The position numbers were made by a program, and so were the translations under genes. 49,498 bases of DNA from Thermoleophilaceae bacterium (GTDB lineage: Bacteria > Actinomycetota > Thermoleophilia > Solirubrobacterales > Thermoleophilaceae). Positions 7,525-16,529 of this stretch are shown here, one piece after another. The DNA lies in contig JBBDYQ010000003.1 in NCBI GenBank assembly GCA_040901445.1, positions 1-49,498 on the forward strand. Direction: 5' to 3'. The notes beneath the pieces were generated by a model. The model had not been told where the DNA came from, searched no databases, and worked only from the letters and a program-made list of their open reading frames with translations. Within the stretch, counting starts at the first letter, position 1. Each line of letters opens with the position of its first letter.

Positions 7525-8901
7525 GTGATCGACCCCGGCATCTTCAAGGCCTACGACGTTCGCGGCCTCTACGGCGAGCAGATCGACGAGGACCTCGCCC
7601 AGCTTATAGGCCGCGGCTTCGCGCGCGTGCTGGCGGACGAGTACGGCGTCCCGGCGTCGGAGCTCGAGGTGGCGGTGGGCCGCGACATGCGGCTGACGGC
7701 GCCCGCCATGGCCGACCGCTACGTCGAGGGGATCCGCGACGAGGGCGCCGACGTGGTCGACATCGGCATGGTGGGCACCGAGCAGCTCTACTTCGCCGTC
7801 GGGTCGCGCGAGCTCGACGGCGGCCTCATGTGCACCGCCTCACACAATCCCGCGGCCTACACGGGCGCGAAGCTCGTGAAGCGCGGCGCCGTCGCGCTGT
7901 CGGGCGATGCCGGCATCGGGGAGCTGCGCGAGATCGTCATGGCGGGCCTCCCGCCGGAGCCGTCGGCCACGCGCGGGATGCACCACGCGGACGACGTCGC
8001 CACCGATTTCGAAGCCGCCTGCATGCGCTTCATCGATCCCTCCGCGGTGCGCGAGATGAAGGTCGTGCTCGACGGCGGCAACGGCATGGCCGGGCCGATG
8101 GCCGGGCCGCTGCTCGACACATTGGCGATCGAGCAGGTCCAGACCTACTGGGAGCCCGACGGCAGCTTCCCCGACCACGAGCCCAACCCGCTGCTGCCGG
8201 AGAACCGCCACTTCATCGTGCAGAAGGTGCTTTCGGAGGGAGCCGAGCTCGGGATCGCCTGGGACGGCGACGCCGACCGCTGCTTCTTCATCGACGACCA
8301 GGGACAGTTCGTGGACGGCGACTTCCTCACGGCGCTGCTGGCCGAGTCGATACTCGGGAAGGAACCCGGCGCCGCCATCCTCCACGACGTGCGCGCCTCA
8401 CGGGCGGTCCGCGACGTGGTGGAGCGCGCCGGCGGCAGCGCCCACGTGAACCGCGTGGGCCACGCGTTCTTCAAGACGCGGATGCGCGCCGAGGGCGCGG
8501 CGTTCGGCGGCGAGGTGTCGGGCCACTACTACTTCCGTGACTTCTACTGCGCGGACTCCGGCACGATCCCGGCGCTGCTCATCCTCGAGCTGCTCTCGCT
8601 CAAGGGCCGGCGGCTCAGCCAGCTGCTCGCGCCGTTGCGCGAGCGCTACTTCATCTCGGGCGAGATCAACTCCGAGGTGGCCGACGCCGGCGCGAAGATG
8701 CGCGAGCTCGCCGAGCGTCACGGCGACGGCGACGGGGAGGTGACCACGCTCGACGGCATCTCGGTGGACTACGAGGACTGGCACTTCAACGTGCGCCCGT
8801 CCAACACCGAGCCGCTTCTGCGCCTGAACCTGGAGTCGCTCGTGTCGCCCGACCACATGGCGGAGAAGCGCGACGAGGTGCTTGGGCTGATCCGGTCGTG
8901 A
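7525..8901 (+). CDS. manB: Phosphomannomutase/phosphoglucomutase
   Basis: A 458-residue alpha-D-phosphohexomutase interconverting hexose 6-phosphate and 1-phosphate, feeding GDP-mannose or UDP-glucose synthesis. It starts IDPGIFKAYDVRGLYG. The phosphoserine loop is CTASHNPAAYTG, the Mg2+ loop is WDGDADRCFF, the sugar-binding loop is GGEVSGHYYF, and the C-terminal phosphate loop is VRPSNTEPLLRL. All four functional loops are intact. Start: GTG 7525 agrees with the conserved N-terminus and with TAGAGT eight bases upstream. The stop overlaps the next gene start as GTGA, so the MBL hydrolase is translationally coupled. Mannose versus glucose specificity cannot be decided from the sequence. Confidence 0.93.
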   Translation: MIDPGIFKAYDVRGLYGEQIDEDLAQLIGRGFARVLADEYGVPASELEVAVGRDMRLTAPAMADRYVEGIRDEGADVVDIGMVGTEQLYFAVGSRELDGGLMCTASHNPAAYTGAKLVKRGAVALSGDAGIGELREIVMAGLPPEPSATRGMHHADDVATDFEAACMRFIDPSAVREMKVVLDGGNGMAGPMAGPLLDTLAIEQVQTYWEPDGSFPDHEPNPLLPENRHFIVQKVLSEGAELGIAWDGDADRCFFIDDQGQFVDGDFLTALLAESILGKEPGAAILHDVRASRAVRDVVERAGGSAHVNRVGHAFFKTRMRAEGAAFGGEVSGHYYFRDFYCADSGTIPALLILELLSLKGRRLSQLLAPLRERYFISGEINSEVADAGAKMRELAERHGDGDGEVTTLDGISVDYEDWHFNVRPSNTEPLLRLNLESLVSPDHMAEKRDEVLGLIRS

Positions 8902-9902
8902 CGGCCGCCGACCCGTTCGCCCCCGCGTCCGCGGCGGGCATCCAGCGGCTGGCCATCCCCACGCCGTTCGCGGTCGGCAGGGTCAACTGCTACCTCATCG
9001 AGGACGAGCCGCTGACGCTCGTGGACGCCGGCCCGAACTCCGGCCGCTCCCTGGACGAGCTCGGCACGCAGCTGCGGGCGCTCGGTCACGAGATCGAGGA
9101 CATCCAGCTCGTGGTGATCACCCACCAGCACATCGACCACATCGGCCTCGTGGACATCGTGGCGAGCCGATCGGGCGCCGAGGTGGCGGCCATCGACGTG
9201 CTCGTGCCGTTCGTCGAGCAGTACAACGAGCGGGCCGCCGACGACGACGAGTACGCCGGAGCCACGATGCTGCGCCACGGGATTCCCGGCGACGTCGTGG
9301 CGGCGCTGCAGTCGGTGTCCAACGCGTTCCGCGCCTGGGGCGCGCGCGCCGACGTCACGCGCGTGCTGCACGAGGGCGACGAGATCGAGCTGCGCGACCG
9401 CACGCTGCGCGTGCACCACCGCCCCGGGCACAGCCCCACCGACACCGTCTTCTGTGACGCCGAGCGCCGCATCCTGATCGCGGCCGACCACCTGATCGCG
9501 CACATCTCCTCGAACCCGTTGATCGCCCGGCCCGCCGATGCCTCGCTGGACCCCGACGACCGCCCTCAGTCGCTCGTGACCTACCTCGAGTCGCTGGCGC
9601 GGACGCGCGAGATGGAGCTCGACCTCGTCCTCCCCGGCCACGGTGACCCGATCGGCGAGCACCGCCCGCTCATCGACGAGCGCTTCAAGCTCCACGCCCG
9701 CCGCGCCGAGAAGCTGCACGGCCTGATCGCCGAGCGCCCGCGCACCGCTTACGAGCTGGCGCAGGCGCTGTGGGGCAACATCGCCGTCACGCAGGCCTAC
9801 CTCACGCTGTCGGAGGTGCTCGGCCACACCGACATCCTCCTGAACGAGGGCCGCGTGCGAGAGGTCACCGAGGACGGCGTGGCGCGCTTCGAGGCCGCGT
9901 GA
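8898..9902 (+). CDS. MBL-fold metallo-hydrolase
   Basis: A 334-residue metallo-beta-lactamase-fold protein resembling the LACTB2 group. The zinc-site motif is THQHIDHIGL, followed by HHRPGHSPTDTVF (third ligand region), AADHLI (bridging Asp) and a late His in LPGHGDPIG. The last 70 residues (RPRTAYELAQALWG to the end) look like a winged-helix tail. GTG 8898 overlaps the stop of the phosphomannomutase gene by four bases. The substrate is unknown; relatives act on thioesters, RNA or glutathione conjugates. Its coupling to a hexose mutase is probably operon economy rather than shared function. Confidence 0.88.
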   Translation: MTAADPFAPASAAGIQRLAIPTPFAVGRVNCYLIEDEPLTLVDAGPNSGRSLDELGTQLRALGHEIEDIQLVVITHQHIDHIGLVDIVASRSGAEVAAIDVLVPFVEQYNERAADDDEYAGATMLRHGIPGDVVAALQSVSNAFRAWGARADVTRVLHEGDEIELRDRTLRVHHRPGHSPTDTVFCDAERRILIAADHLIAHISSNPLIARPADASLDPDDRPQSLVTYLESLARTREMELDLVLPGHGDPIGEHRPLIDERFKLHARRAEKLHGLIAERPRTAYELAQALWGNIAVTQAYLTLSEVLGHTDILLNEGRVREVTEDGVARFEAA

Positions 9903-9912
9903 GCCCGCGGGC

Positions 9913-10251
9913 CTATGCCGGGGCGGGGCCGTCGGCCGGCGGAGGCAGGCGATCGATCAGCCGGAGGAGCGCCTCACGCTGCGCGCGGGACTCCGCCCGG
10001 AGGTCCCGCATCTCGCCGACGACCTCACGCATGAACCGCTCCTGCCGCGTGACGAGATCGCGGGTGAAGACGCGGAAGTCCGCCACCGCCCGCGAGTGCT
10101 CGGTGAAGACCCGGGCGTTCTCGGCGAAGACCCGCGAGTTCTCGGCGAAGACCCGGGCGTTGTCGGCGATCACCGCCGAGTTCTCGGCGATGACCCTCGA
10201 GTTCTCCGCCAGCGTCGCGTCGAGGCGCGTGAGGATGTCGTCACCGGCCAC
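9913..10251 (-). CDS. Small coiled-coil protein with heptad repeats
   Basis: A 112-residue protein without recognised family. After MAGDDILTRLDATL come six near-perfect seven-residue repeats (residues 15-56) of the form AENSRVI/AENARVF, then a basic helix (RDLVTRQERFMREV) and a Pro-rich tail. Hydrophobic Val/Ile/Phe at fixed heptad positions with Asn-Ser at others predict a parallel coiled coil. No signal peptide or membrane segment is seen. GTG at 10251 lies seven bases after CACAAT. The gene is convergent with the MBL gene and divergent from the lipid kinase. Similar repeats occur in phage tail or structural proteins, but no function is assigned. Confidence 0.75.
   Translation of the reverse strand: MAGDDILTRLDATLAENSRVIAENSAVIADNARVFAENSRVFAENARVFTEHSRAVADFRVFTRDLVTRQERFMREVVGEMRDLRAESRAQREALLRLIDRLPPPADGPAPA
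10084..10209 (-). repeat. Six tandem 21-bp coding repeats
   Basis: Six 21-base units resembling TTCTCGGCGAAGACCCG plus four bases encode the six heptads of the coiled-coil protein. They are in frame and diverged at third positions. Confidence 0.8.
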
Positions 10252-10263
10252 CAGCGGGATTGT

Positions 10264-10280
10264 GGCACGCCGATCGTGCC
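10264..10280. promoter_or_regulatory. Inverted repeat between divergent genes
   Basis: GGCACG, five bases, CGTGCC forms a perfect 6-bp inverted repeat between the coiled-coil gene and the lipid kinase gene. It could be an operator for both, or a short hairpin. Confidence 0.3.
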
Positions 10281-10329
10281 GTCAGTGCGATGTACGTAAC
10301 AAGCGCGCCACGAGGGAGTAGCAGAGTCA

Positions 10330-11319
10330 GTGAACGCCACCGAGACCGTGCTCGAGCGCGCCGAGGACCTCGCCGAGCGGGTCCTTCCGGCGCGCACACC
10401 GAAGAAGCGGATGCTCGTGATCGTGAACCCGTACGCGACCACGGTTTCCGACCGCCTGAAGAACCTCGTGGTCTACGCCCTCCAGGGCCGCTTCGAGGTC
10501 GAGGCGCTGGACACGCAGGCGCGCGACCACGCCACCGAGCTCTGCCGCGAAGCCGCCAAGGAGGGCTATGACGTGGTGGTGGCCTTCGGCGGCGACGGCA
10601 CGGTGAACGAGGCGGCCAACGGGCTCGTGCGATCCGAAACCCCGCTCACCTGCCTGCCGGGCGGCTCCACCAACGTCCTCTGCCGCACGCTGGGCATCCC
10701 CAACGACGTCGTGGACGCCACGGAGCACCTGTTGCGCATGGCTGACGACTTCCGCCCCCGGCGCGTGGACACGGGCCTTGTGAACGGGAGGCACTTCACC
10801 TTCTCGTCCGGCGTGGGCCTGGACGCCAGCGTGGTCGAGCGAGTGGACCGCCACCCTCACCTCAAGACGCGCTTCACCAAGAACTACTTCACCTACGCCG
10901 CGGTCACGACGTTCACGCGCAAGTACCTCGTCAAGCCTCCGCGCGTCCGGCTGGAGACCGACTCCGGCTCAGTCGAGGGCGTCACGGTGATCGTGCAGAA
11001 CTCCGACCCCTTCACCTACTACGGCCGGCGGCCGCTGCGGATCTGCGAGGGCGCCGGCCTCGAGACCGGCACGATCTCCCTGGCGGTGCTCAAGCGCGCC
11101 ACCGTGCTGGAGATGCCCACGATCCTCCCGCGCGTGTTCTCCTCCAGCGCCGAGACGGTGCAGCGCCACCGCCAGATCGAGGGCTTCACCGGCATCGAGC
11201 ACGCCCGCGTGACCAGCCTCGCCGGCAGCTTCCCGGTGCAGGTGGACGGCGACTACATCGGCGAGTTCGAGGAGGTCACCTACGGGGTGGCCCCGCGCTC
11301 GCTGGCCGTGGTCAGCTGA
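10330..11319 (+). CDS. Diacylglycerol kinase-family lipid kinase (YegS/DagK-like)
   Basis: A 329-residue lipid kinase. The catalytic-domain motif is VVVAFGGDGTVNEAANGL (GGDGT at residues 87-91), followed by CLPGGSTNVLCRTLGIP, which contributes to the nucleotide and lipid site. The first strand is MLVIVNPYATTVSDRL. The C-terminal half has HFTFSSGVGLDASVVERV and EVTYGVAPRSLAVV, consistent with the two-domain DagK fold. It phosphorylates diacylglycerol or a related lipid at the membrane using ATP. GTG 10330 has GAGGGAG upstream. The gene ends one base before the convergent rel gene, leaving no room for a conventional terminator. Confidence 0.9.
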   Translation: MNATETVLERAEDLAERVLPARTPKKRMLVIVNPYATTVSDRLKNLVVYALQGRFEVEALDTQARDHATELCREAAKEGYDVVVAFGGDGTVNEAANGLVRSETPLTCLPGGSTNVLCRTLGIPNDVVDATEHLLRMADDFRPRRVDTGLVNGRHFTFSSGVGLDASVVERVDRHPHLKTRFTKNYFTYAAVTTFTRKYLVKPPRVRLETDSGSVEGVTVIVQNSDPFTYYGRRPLRICEGAGLETGTISLAVLKRATVLEMPTILPRVFSSSAETVQRHRQIEGFTGIEHARVTSLAGSFPVQVDGDYIGEFEEVTYGVAPRSLAVVS

Positions 11320-11320
11320 C

Positions 11321-13732
11321 TCAGACGCCCGGAGTGACGCGGTACGCGTCGAACACGCTCTCGATGTTGCGCAGCCGCTGCACGCAGTTCTTGAGCGAGG
11401 CGGTGTCCCCCACCTCCACCACGAAGCGGTTCTTGACCATCGGGTGCAGTACCGTGCAGCGGGCCTCGAGGATGTTGATGCCGGTCTCGGCGAAGGTGCG
11501 CGACAGGTCCTCGAGCAGGCCGGTGCGATCCCACCCGTCCACCTGCAGCTCGACACGGAACGCCGCGGCCGTGTCGCCCTCCCATGCCACGCTCGTGAAG
11601 CGCTCGGGGTTCTTCATCAGGGCGCGCGCGTTGGGGCAGTCCTCGCGGTGGATCGTGATTCCCTTGCCGAGCGAGATGTAGCCGACGATCTCGTCGCCCG
11701 GGACCGGCCGGCAGCACTTGGCCAGGCGCAACATGACGTCGTCGATGCCCTCGACCTTGATGCCGTAGGCCGAGGACGCCTTGGTCTTGCGCGCACCGAC
11801 CTCCTTGCGCTGCAGGAGGTCGTCCGCGCCCGTGGGCTCGACGGCGGACTCGCCCTGCTTGAGCCGCTGGAGGACCTTGTTGACCACGACCTTGGCCGAG
11901 ACCTTGGCCTGGCCGAGGGCGACGTAGAACTCCTCGCCCTTCTTGAAGCCCATCTCGCGGATGACGTCCGCGAGCAGCGGCGAGCCGACGATCTTCTGGG
12001 CCGGCAGCCCCTGGCGCTTGAGGTTCTCCTGGAGGATGTCGCGGCCGGTGCGCTCGGAGTCCTCGCGCCGCTCGCGCTTGAACCAGGCGCGGATCTTGGA
12101 CTGGGCGCGCGGAGTCTTCACCAGCCCGAGCCAGTCGCGCGAGGGACCGCGCTCCTTCTTGGATGTCAGGACCTCCACGATGTCCCCCGACTGCAGCTCG
12201 TAGTGGAGCGGCACGATCTTGCCGTTGACCTTCGCGCCCACGCAGCGGTGGCCCACGTCCGTGTGCACCGAGTACGCGAAGTCCAGCGGGGTGGCGCCCG
12301 CCGAGAGCGACTTGACCTCGCCCTTGGGCGTGAAGACGAAGACCTCGTCCTCGAACAGGTCGGCCTTGAGGTTCTCCGCGAACTCCTGCGGATCGGTGAG
12401 GTCCTTCTGCCAGTCGACCAGGTGGCTCAGCCACTCCACCTTCTCCTCCACGCCCTTGGGCGCCGCGGCGCCGCCGCCCTTGCCGTAGGCCTGGCCCTTG
12501 TAGGTCCAGTGCGCCGCCACGCCGTACTCGGCGGTGGCGTGCATCTCGCCCGTGCGGATCTGGATCTCGAGCGGGCGCCCCTCGGGCCCGATCACCGTGG
12601 TGTGGAGAGCCTGGTACATGTTGAACTTGGGCATGGCCACGAAGTCCTTGAAGCGCCCCGGCAGCGGCTTCCAGAGCGAGTGGATGATGCCGATGGCGCC
12701 GTAGCAGTCCTTGACCGAGTCCACGAGCACGCGCATGGCGGTGAGGTCGTAGATCTCGTTGAACTCGCGCCCCTTCTTGGTCATCTTCACGTAGATGGAG
12801 TAGAAGTGCTTGGCGCGGCCTGAGATCTCCGCGCCGATGCCCACGGCCTCCAGCTCCTGCTGCAGGTAGCGGCCGGCACGCGTGACGTAGTCCTCGCGAT
12901 CGGTGCGCTGCTGGTTGACGAGCTGCTTGATCTCCGTGTACTTGCGCGGGTGCAGCGTGGCGAAGGCCAGGTCCTCCAGCTCCCACTTGATCGCGTGGAT
13001 GCCCAGGCGGTGCGCGAGGGGCGCGAAGATCTCGAGCGTCTCCTTCGCCTTCTCGTTCTGCTTCTGCTTGGGCATCGCCTCGATCGTGCGCATGTTGTGG
13101 AGGCGGTCCGCGAGCTTGATGAGGATGACCCGGATGTCCGAGGCCATCGCGACCATCATCTTGCGGTAGTTCTCGGCCTGGCGGTCGTCGCGGCTCTGGA
13201 AGGTGATGCCGGTGAGCTTGGTGACACCGTCCACGAGGTTGGCGATCTCGTCGCCGAAGGCGTCGCGCACCTCGCCGAGCGACGCGCTGGTGTCCTCCAC
13301 GGTGTCGTGCAGCAGCGACGCGCAGAGCGTGGCCGTGTCCAGGCGCATGCCCGCGCAGATCTTGCCGACGCCGACGGGATGTGTGATGAAGTCCTCGCCC
13401 GAGCGGCGGCGCTGGTCCGCGTGGTGGTCGCAGGCGAACACGAAGGCGCGCTCGAGCAGCCCGCGGTCGATCTGCTCGACGGCCTCGGACGCGTGCTCCT
13501 CCACGACCGCGAGCAGGTCCCCGAGCAGCTCTCGCTCGGAGTCGGTGAGCCCGACGGTGGGGCCTGCGGGGCCGTGCGCGTGGGCCTCGTCCACCGGCCG
13601 GTGGCGGAAGTCCGGCTCCGGCCCGCCCACGGCCGCGGCCGCCTTGGCCCGCGCGGCCGCCTTCGATCCGTTGCCGTTGCCGGGCACGCGCCGCTTGGAC
13701 GACGACCCCTCGGCTTTCGGGACCTTTGGCAT
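11321..13732 (-). CDS. rel: Bifunctional (p)ppGpp synthetase/hydrolase Rel
   Basis: An 803-residue RelA/SpoT homolog. Domains in order: a Lys/Ala-rich N-terminal extension of about 50 residues; an HD hydrolase domain (HHADQRRRSGEDFITHP, LLHDTVEDTS); a synthetase domain (GRAKHFYSIYVKM, GRFKDFVAMPKFNMYQALHT); a TGS domain (VFVFTPKGEVKSL); a conserved-Cys region (LAKCCRPVPGDEIVGY); and a C-terminal ACT domain. The synthetase loop carries RFKD, the RxKD signature of bifunctional enzymes, and the hydrolase ED pair is present, so both activities are expected. ATG 13732 is preferred over GTG 13756 because TAGACT (13740-13745) ends seven bases before it. Downstream of recJ, as in many bacteria, but apt is absent between them. 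Confidence 0.97.
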   Translation of the reverse strand: MPKVPKAEGSSSKRRVPGNGNGSKAAARAKAAAAVGGPEPDFRHRPVDEAHAHGPAGPTVGLTDSERELLGDLLAVVEEHASEAVEQIDRGLLERAFVFACDHHADQRRRSGEDFITHPVGVGKICAGMRLDTATLCASLLHDTVEDTSASLGEVRDAFGDEIANLVDGVTKLTGITFQSRDDRQAENYRKMMVAMASDIRVILIKLADRLHNMRTIEAMPKQKQNEKAKETLEIFAPLAHRLGIHAIKWELEDLAFATLHPRKYTEIKQLVNQQRTDREDYVTRAGRYLQQELEAVGIGAEISGRAKHFYSIYVKMTKKGREFNEIYDLTAMRVLVDSVKDCYGAIGIIHSLWKPLPGRFKDFVAMPKFNMYQALHTTVIGPEGRPLEIQIRTGEMHATAEYGVAAHWTYKGQAYGKGGGAAAPKGVEEKVEWLSHLVDWQKDLTDPQEFAENLKADLFEDEVFVFTPKGEVKSLSAGATPLDFAYSVHTDVGHRCVGAKVNGKIVPLHYELQSGDIVEVLTSKKERGPSRDWLGLVKTPRAQSKIRAWFKRERREDSERTGRDILQENLKRQGLPAQKIVGSPLLADVIREMGFKKGEEFYVALGQAKVSAKVVVNKVLQRLKQGESAVEPTGADDLLQRKEVGARKTKASSAYGIKVEGIDDVMLRLAKCCRPVPGDEIVGYISLGKGITIHREDCPNARALMKNPERFTSVAWEGDTAAAFRVELQVDGWDRTGLLEDLSRTFAETGINILEARCTVLHPMVKNRFVVEVGDTASLKNCVQRLRNIESVFDAYRVTPGV

Positions 13733-13739
13733 GGGTTTC

Positions 13740-13745
13740 AGTCTA
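13740..13745 (-). promoter_or_regulatory. -10-like TAGACT before rel
   Basis: TAGACT on the minus strand is followed by seven bases and ATG 13732, a leaderless arrangement that decides the rel start. Confidence 0.5.
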
Positions 13746-13954
13746 GTCCTGGACACATCGGCGCCGGCCGCCTCGTACTAGACGCATGATCGACGTTCGC
13801 GGCGCTCGCCTGAAGGCCCGGGCCCGGCTGCCGATCAAGAAATCGAGCCATGGGGCTTGGACTCGCGCCGGATGCGCGTGATGCCCCTCCGGCGCGGGGC
13901 CCGCGGGACGCACGAATGCGAAACCGGGCCCTCTTCCTTGCCCTCATGCGGGCG

Positions 13955-16474
13955 TCAGGCCGCGCGCCGGGCCGCCGCGGGCGAGGCCGTGACGCAGCAG
14001 CGCTCCAGCCAGGCGCGCGCGTCCGCGAGGCGCGCCGCGTAGGCGCGGTACGCGGGCGAGCGGTCCAGCTCGGTGCGCCCGGCGCCCGGCAGCACGTGAC
14101 AGCGGACGGCGTGGGTGTCGAGCTCGACGAGGCCGAGCTCGCAGAACACCCGCAGCAGGCGGCCGCAGAGCGCCGGGCTGCGCGGATAGCGTCCGTTGCC
14201 GCGCAGCAGTGCTGCCAGCGCTTCGCCGGCACCGCCCCCTGCGTCGCGCAGGGCACGGTAGGCCTCCGCGAGCGCGGGGCGGAGGTCGAGCTCGGCCGCG
14301 GTCACGCTCAGCGCGAAGGCGGCCTCGGGCTCCCCCCACGCGAGGTGGGCGTAACGGCCGCCGGGCGCCGCCGCGAGCAGGTCCTGCCCGCTGGGATGGG
14401 GCGGCGGGTCGAGCGCGACTAGGTGATCGAACTCCGCGGCGAGTCCCGGCTCGGCGGCGAGGGCGTGCCAGTCCGCCACGGCAAGGCCGCACGCCGCGTC
14501 CGGCCGCAACGCCGCGCCCATCCCGCCGAGCACCGCTTCGAGGCCCTCCTGCCTGCGGGCGACGTCGGCTGAGATCACGAGGACCGCCTCGCCGGTGGAG
14601 ACCAGATCGCCGGCCACGCCCGCGATTCCGTGGCCGCGGCGGTCCACCAGGTCACGCTGCTGCACTTCTCCCCGCCACACGGCAACCAGTGCAGCAGGGT
14701 GTGTGCCGGCGGGGTCCGCATCGAGCTCCGCGAGGGCGGCCGGCCAGAAGGACGGCTCTTTCCCGACCACGCGGCAGGCGCCGCCCGCGGTGGCGCGCAG
14801 CGCTCCGAGCACGAGGCGCGGCTCGACGGCGCCGTTCCACTCGTTGCGCTCGAGCCGGACGCAGACGTCGTGCGGGGCGTCACCCAGAGCGCGCAGCGGG
14901 CCGGGCGGCGTGCGGAACGCCACGGCGCGAGCCCGCGCGCCGCCGCTCGAGAGCGCGAAGCGCGCGTGCGCCCCCTCCCGCCCCATCGGGCGGACATCCC
15001 CCACGCGGGCGCCGGGCACGAGCAGGCGCGGCTGGGGGTTGCCCGCCCCGAAGGGCGCGAGCCGCTCCAGCTCCTCGGCCAGGTCGAGCCCGAGCGCGCC
15101 GGCGGGGGTCACCGCATCCACGCGCTGCACCGGCACGAGATCGCCCGGGGCGAGCCGCGCGGCGGCGTGCGCCGCGAAGTCCATCCGGAAGGCGTGCACG
15201 CGCTCCGCGTCGATCTCGAGGCCGGCCGCCACCCGGTGCCCGCCGAAGCGACGCAGGTGACCCGAGCAGGACGCCAGGCCCGCGTGCAGGTCGAATGCGG
15301 GGATGCTGCGGCCCGAGCCGCGTCCGCCGCCGTCTTCGTCGAGCGCGATGAGGACGCACGGGCGATGGTGGCGTTCCACCAGCCGTGAGGCGACGATGCC
15401 GACGACACCCGGGTGCCACCCCTCCCCGGCCAGGACGTACGCGGCCTGGGCGTCCTGCTCGGCGCGAGCCGCCTCGGCGGCGAAGGTGATCCGCGTCTCC
15501 ACGTCCTGGCGCCGGCGGTTGAGCAGGTCGAGCTCGTCGGCGATCTCCGCGGCCCGCCGCTCGTCGGGCGTGAGGACGAGCTCGAGCGCGGCGTCGGCCC
15601 GCTGCAGGCGCCCGGCCGCGTTGATCCTCGGCCCCAGCCGGAAGCCGAGCGAGCCCGCGTCGAGCGTCCCCGGCTCGACCCCGGCCACGCGCATGAGGGC
15701 CCGCAGGCCGGGCTTGGGGGTGCGGCCAAGCGCCACCAGCCCCTCGCGCACGAGGCGCCGGTTCTCTCCCACCAGCGGGACCACGTCGCACACCGTGGCG
15801 AGGGCCACGAGGTCGAGGTCCTCCTCCGCAACCCGCGGGTCCTCCCCCGCCGCCGCGTAGAGCGCCTGCGCCAGCTTGTGCACCACGCCCGCCGCGCACA
15901 GCTCGGGGCACGGGTAGCCGCCCAGCGCCGGGTGCACCACCGGGCACGCCGGCAGCTCAGCGCCCGGGCGGTGGTGATCGGTGACCACCACCTCCACGCC
16001 GAGCTCCCCCGCCCGTGCCACCTCTGCCACCGAGCCGATGCCGCAGTCCACCGTGACGATCAGGCCGGTGCCCGCCGCCGCCAGCCGCTCCACGGTGGCC
16101 ACCGACAGGCCGTAGCCGTCCTCCCCGCGGCTGGGCAGGTGGAAGCTCGGTTCCGCGCCCAGGCGCCGCAGCGCCCGCACGAGCACGGCGGTGGAGCAGA
16201 CCCCGTCCACGTCGTAGTCGCCGTGGACGGCTATCGCCGAACCGCGGCGCACGTGATCGAGGATCCGCTCGCACGCGGCGTCCATGCCGTCGATCAGGCG
16301 CGGGTCGTGGCGGTCCGCCGCAGCGAGGAAGGCGCGCGCGGACGCCGGGTCTGTGTGCCCGCGCCGGGCAAGCACGGCGGCCACGACGGGCGAGAGCCCC
16401 AGCTCGGCCTCCAGCCGCGCGGCTGCGGAGTACGGATAGGGAGAGCAGTCCCAGCGGACACGGTCGAGGGCCAT
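13955..16474 (-). CDS. recJ: Single-stranded-DNA-specific exonuclease RecJ (long form)
   Basis: An 839-residue DHH-family 5'-3' single-strand exonuclease for recombination and repair. The motifs are in order: IAVHGDYDVDGVCSTA (motif I), IVTVDCGIGSVAE (II), VVVTDHHRPG (III) and LATVCDVVPLVGENR (IV). The DHHA1 part follows (RGSGRSIPAFDLHAGL, CSGHLRRFGGH), then the OB-fold nucleic-acid domain. About 250 further residues extend beyond the usual core, with no catalytic motif that I recognise, similar in placement to the extra domain of Firmicutes RecJ. ATG 16474 lies eight bases after CACAAT. Just downstream of secDF and the small membrane gene; rel follows after 222 bases (13733-13954) in which I see only the rel promoter. 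Confidence 0.95.
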   Translation of the reverse strand: MALDRVRWDCSPYPYSAAARLEAELGLSPVVAAVLARRGHTDPASARAFLAAADRHDPRLIDGMDAACERILDHVRRGSAIAVHGDYDVDGVCSTAVLVRALRRLGAEPSFHLPSRGEDGYGLSVATVERLAAAGTGLIVTVDCGIGSVAEVARAGELGVEVVVTDHHRPGAELPACPVVHPALGGYPCPELCAAGVVHKLAQALYAAAGEDPRVAEEDLDLVALATVCDVVPLVGENRRLVREGLVALGRTPKPGLRALMRVAGVEPGTLDAGSLGFRLGPRINAAGRLQRADAALELVLTPDERRAAEIADELDLLNRRRQDVETRITFAAEAARAEQDAQAAYVLAGEGWHPGVVGIVASRLVERHHRPCVLIALDEDGGGRGSGRSIPAFDLHAGLASCSGHLRRFGGHRVAAGLEIDAERVHAFRMDFAAHAAARLAPGDLVPVQRVDAVTPAGALGLDLAEELERLAPFGAGNPQPRLLVPGARVGDVRPMGREGAHARFALSSGGARARAVAFRTPPGPLRALGDAPHDVCVRLERNEWNGAVEPRLVLGALRATAGGACRVVGKEPSFWPAALAELDADPAGTHPAALVAVWRGEVQQRDLVDRRGHGIAGVAGDLVSTGEAVLVISADVARRQEGLEAVLGGMGAALRPDAACGLAVADWHALAAEPGLAAEFDHLVALDPPPHPSGQDLLAAAPGGRYAHLAWGEPEAAFALSVTAAELDLRPALAEAYRALRDAGGGAGEALAALLRGNGRYPRSPALCGRLLRVFCELGLVELDTHAVRCHVLPGAGRTELDRSPAYRAYAARLADARAWLERCCVTASPAAARRAA

Positions 16475-16529
16475 GGCCGCCCATTGTGGGCCCGGGGGGC
16501 GACGGAACCGCCGCGCGCGCCCGTGCGCT

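Noticed and set aside
10084-10209. Possible CRISPR-like array
   Set aside because: The 21-base units have no spacers and are an in-frame heptad repeat of a protein.
11310-11319. Palindrome GTCAGCTGAC at the end of the lipid kinase gene as terminator
   Set aside because: It is only ten bases, lies within coding sequence and has no loop; too short to call.
13757-13954. Small gene or RNA between recJ and rel
   Set aside because: No frame with a ribosome-binding site or recognised product, and no convincing conserved RNA structure; nothing called.
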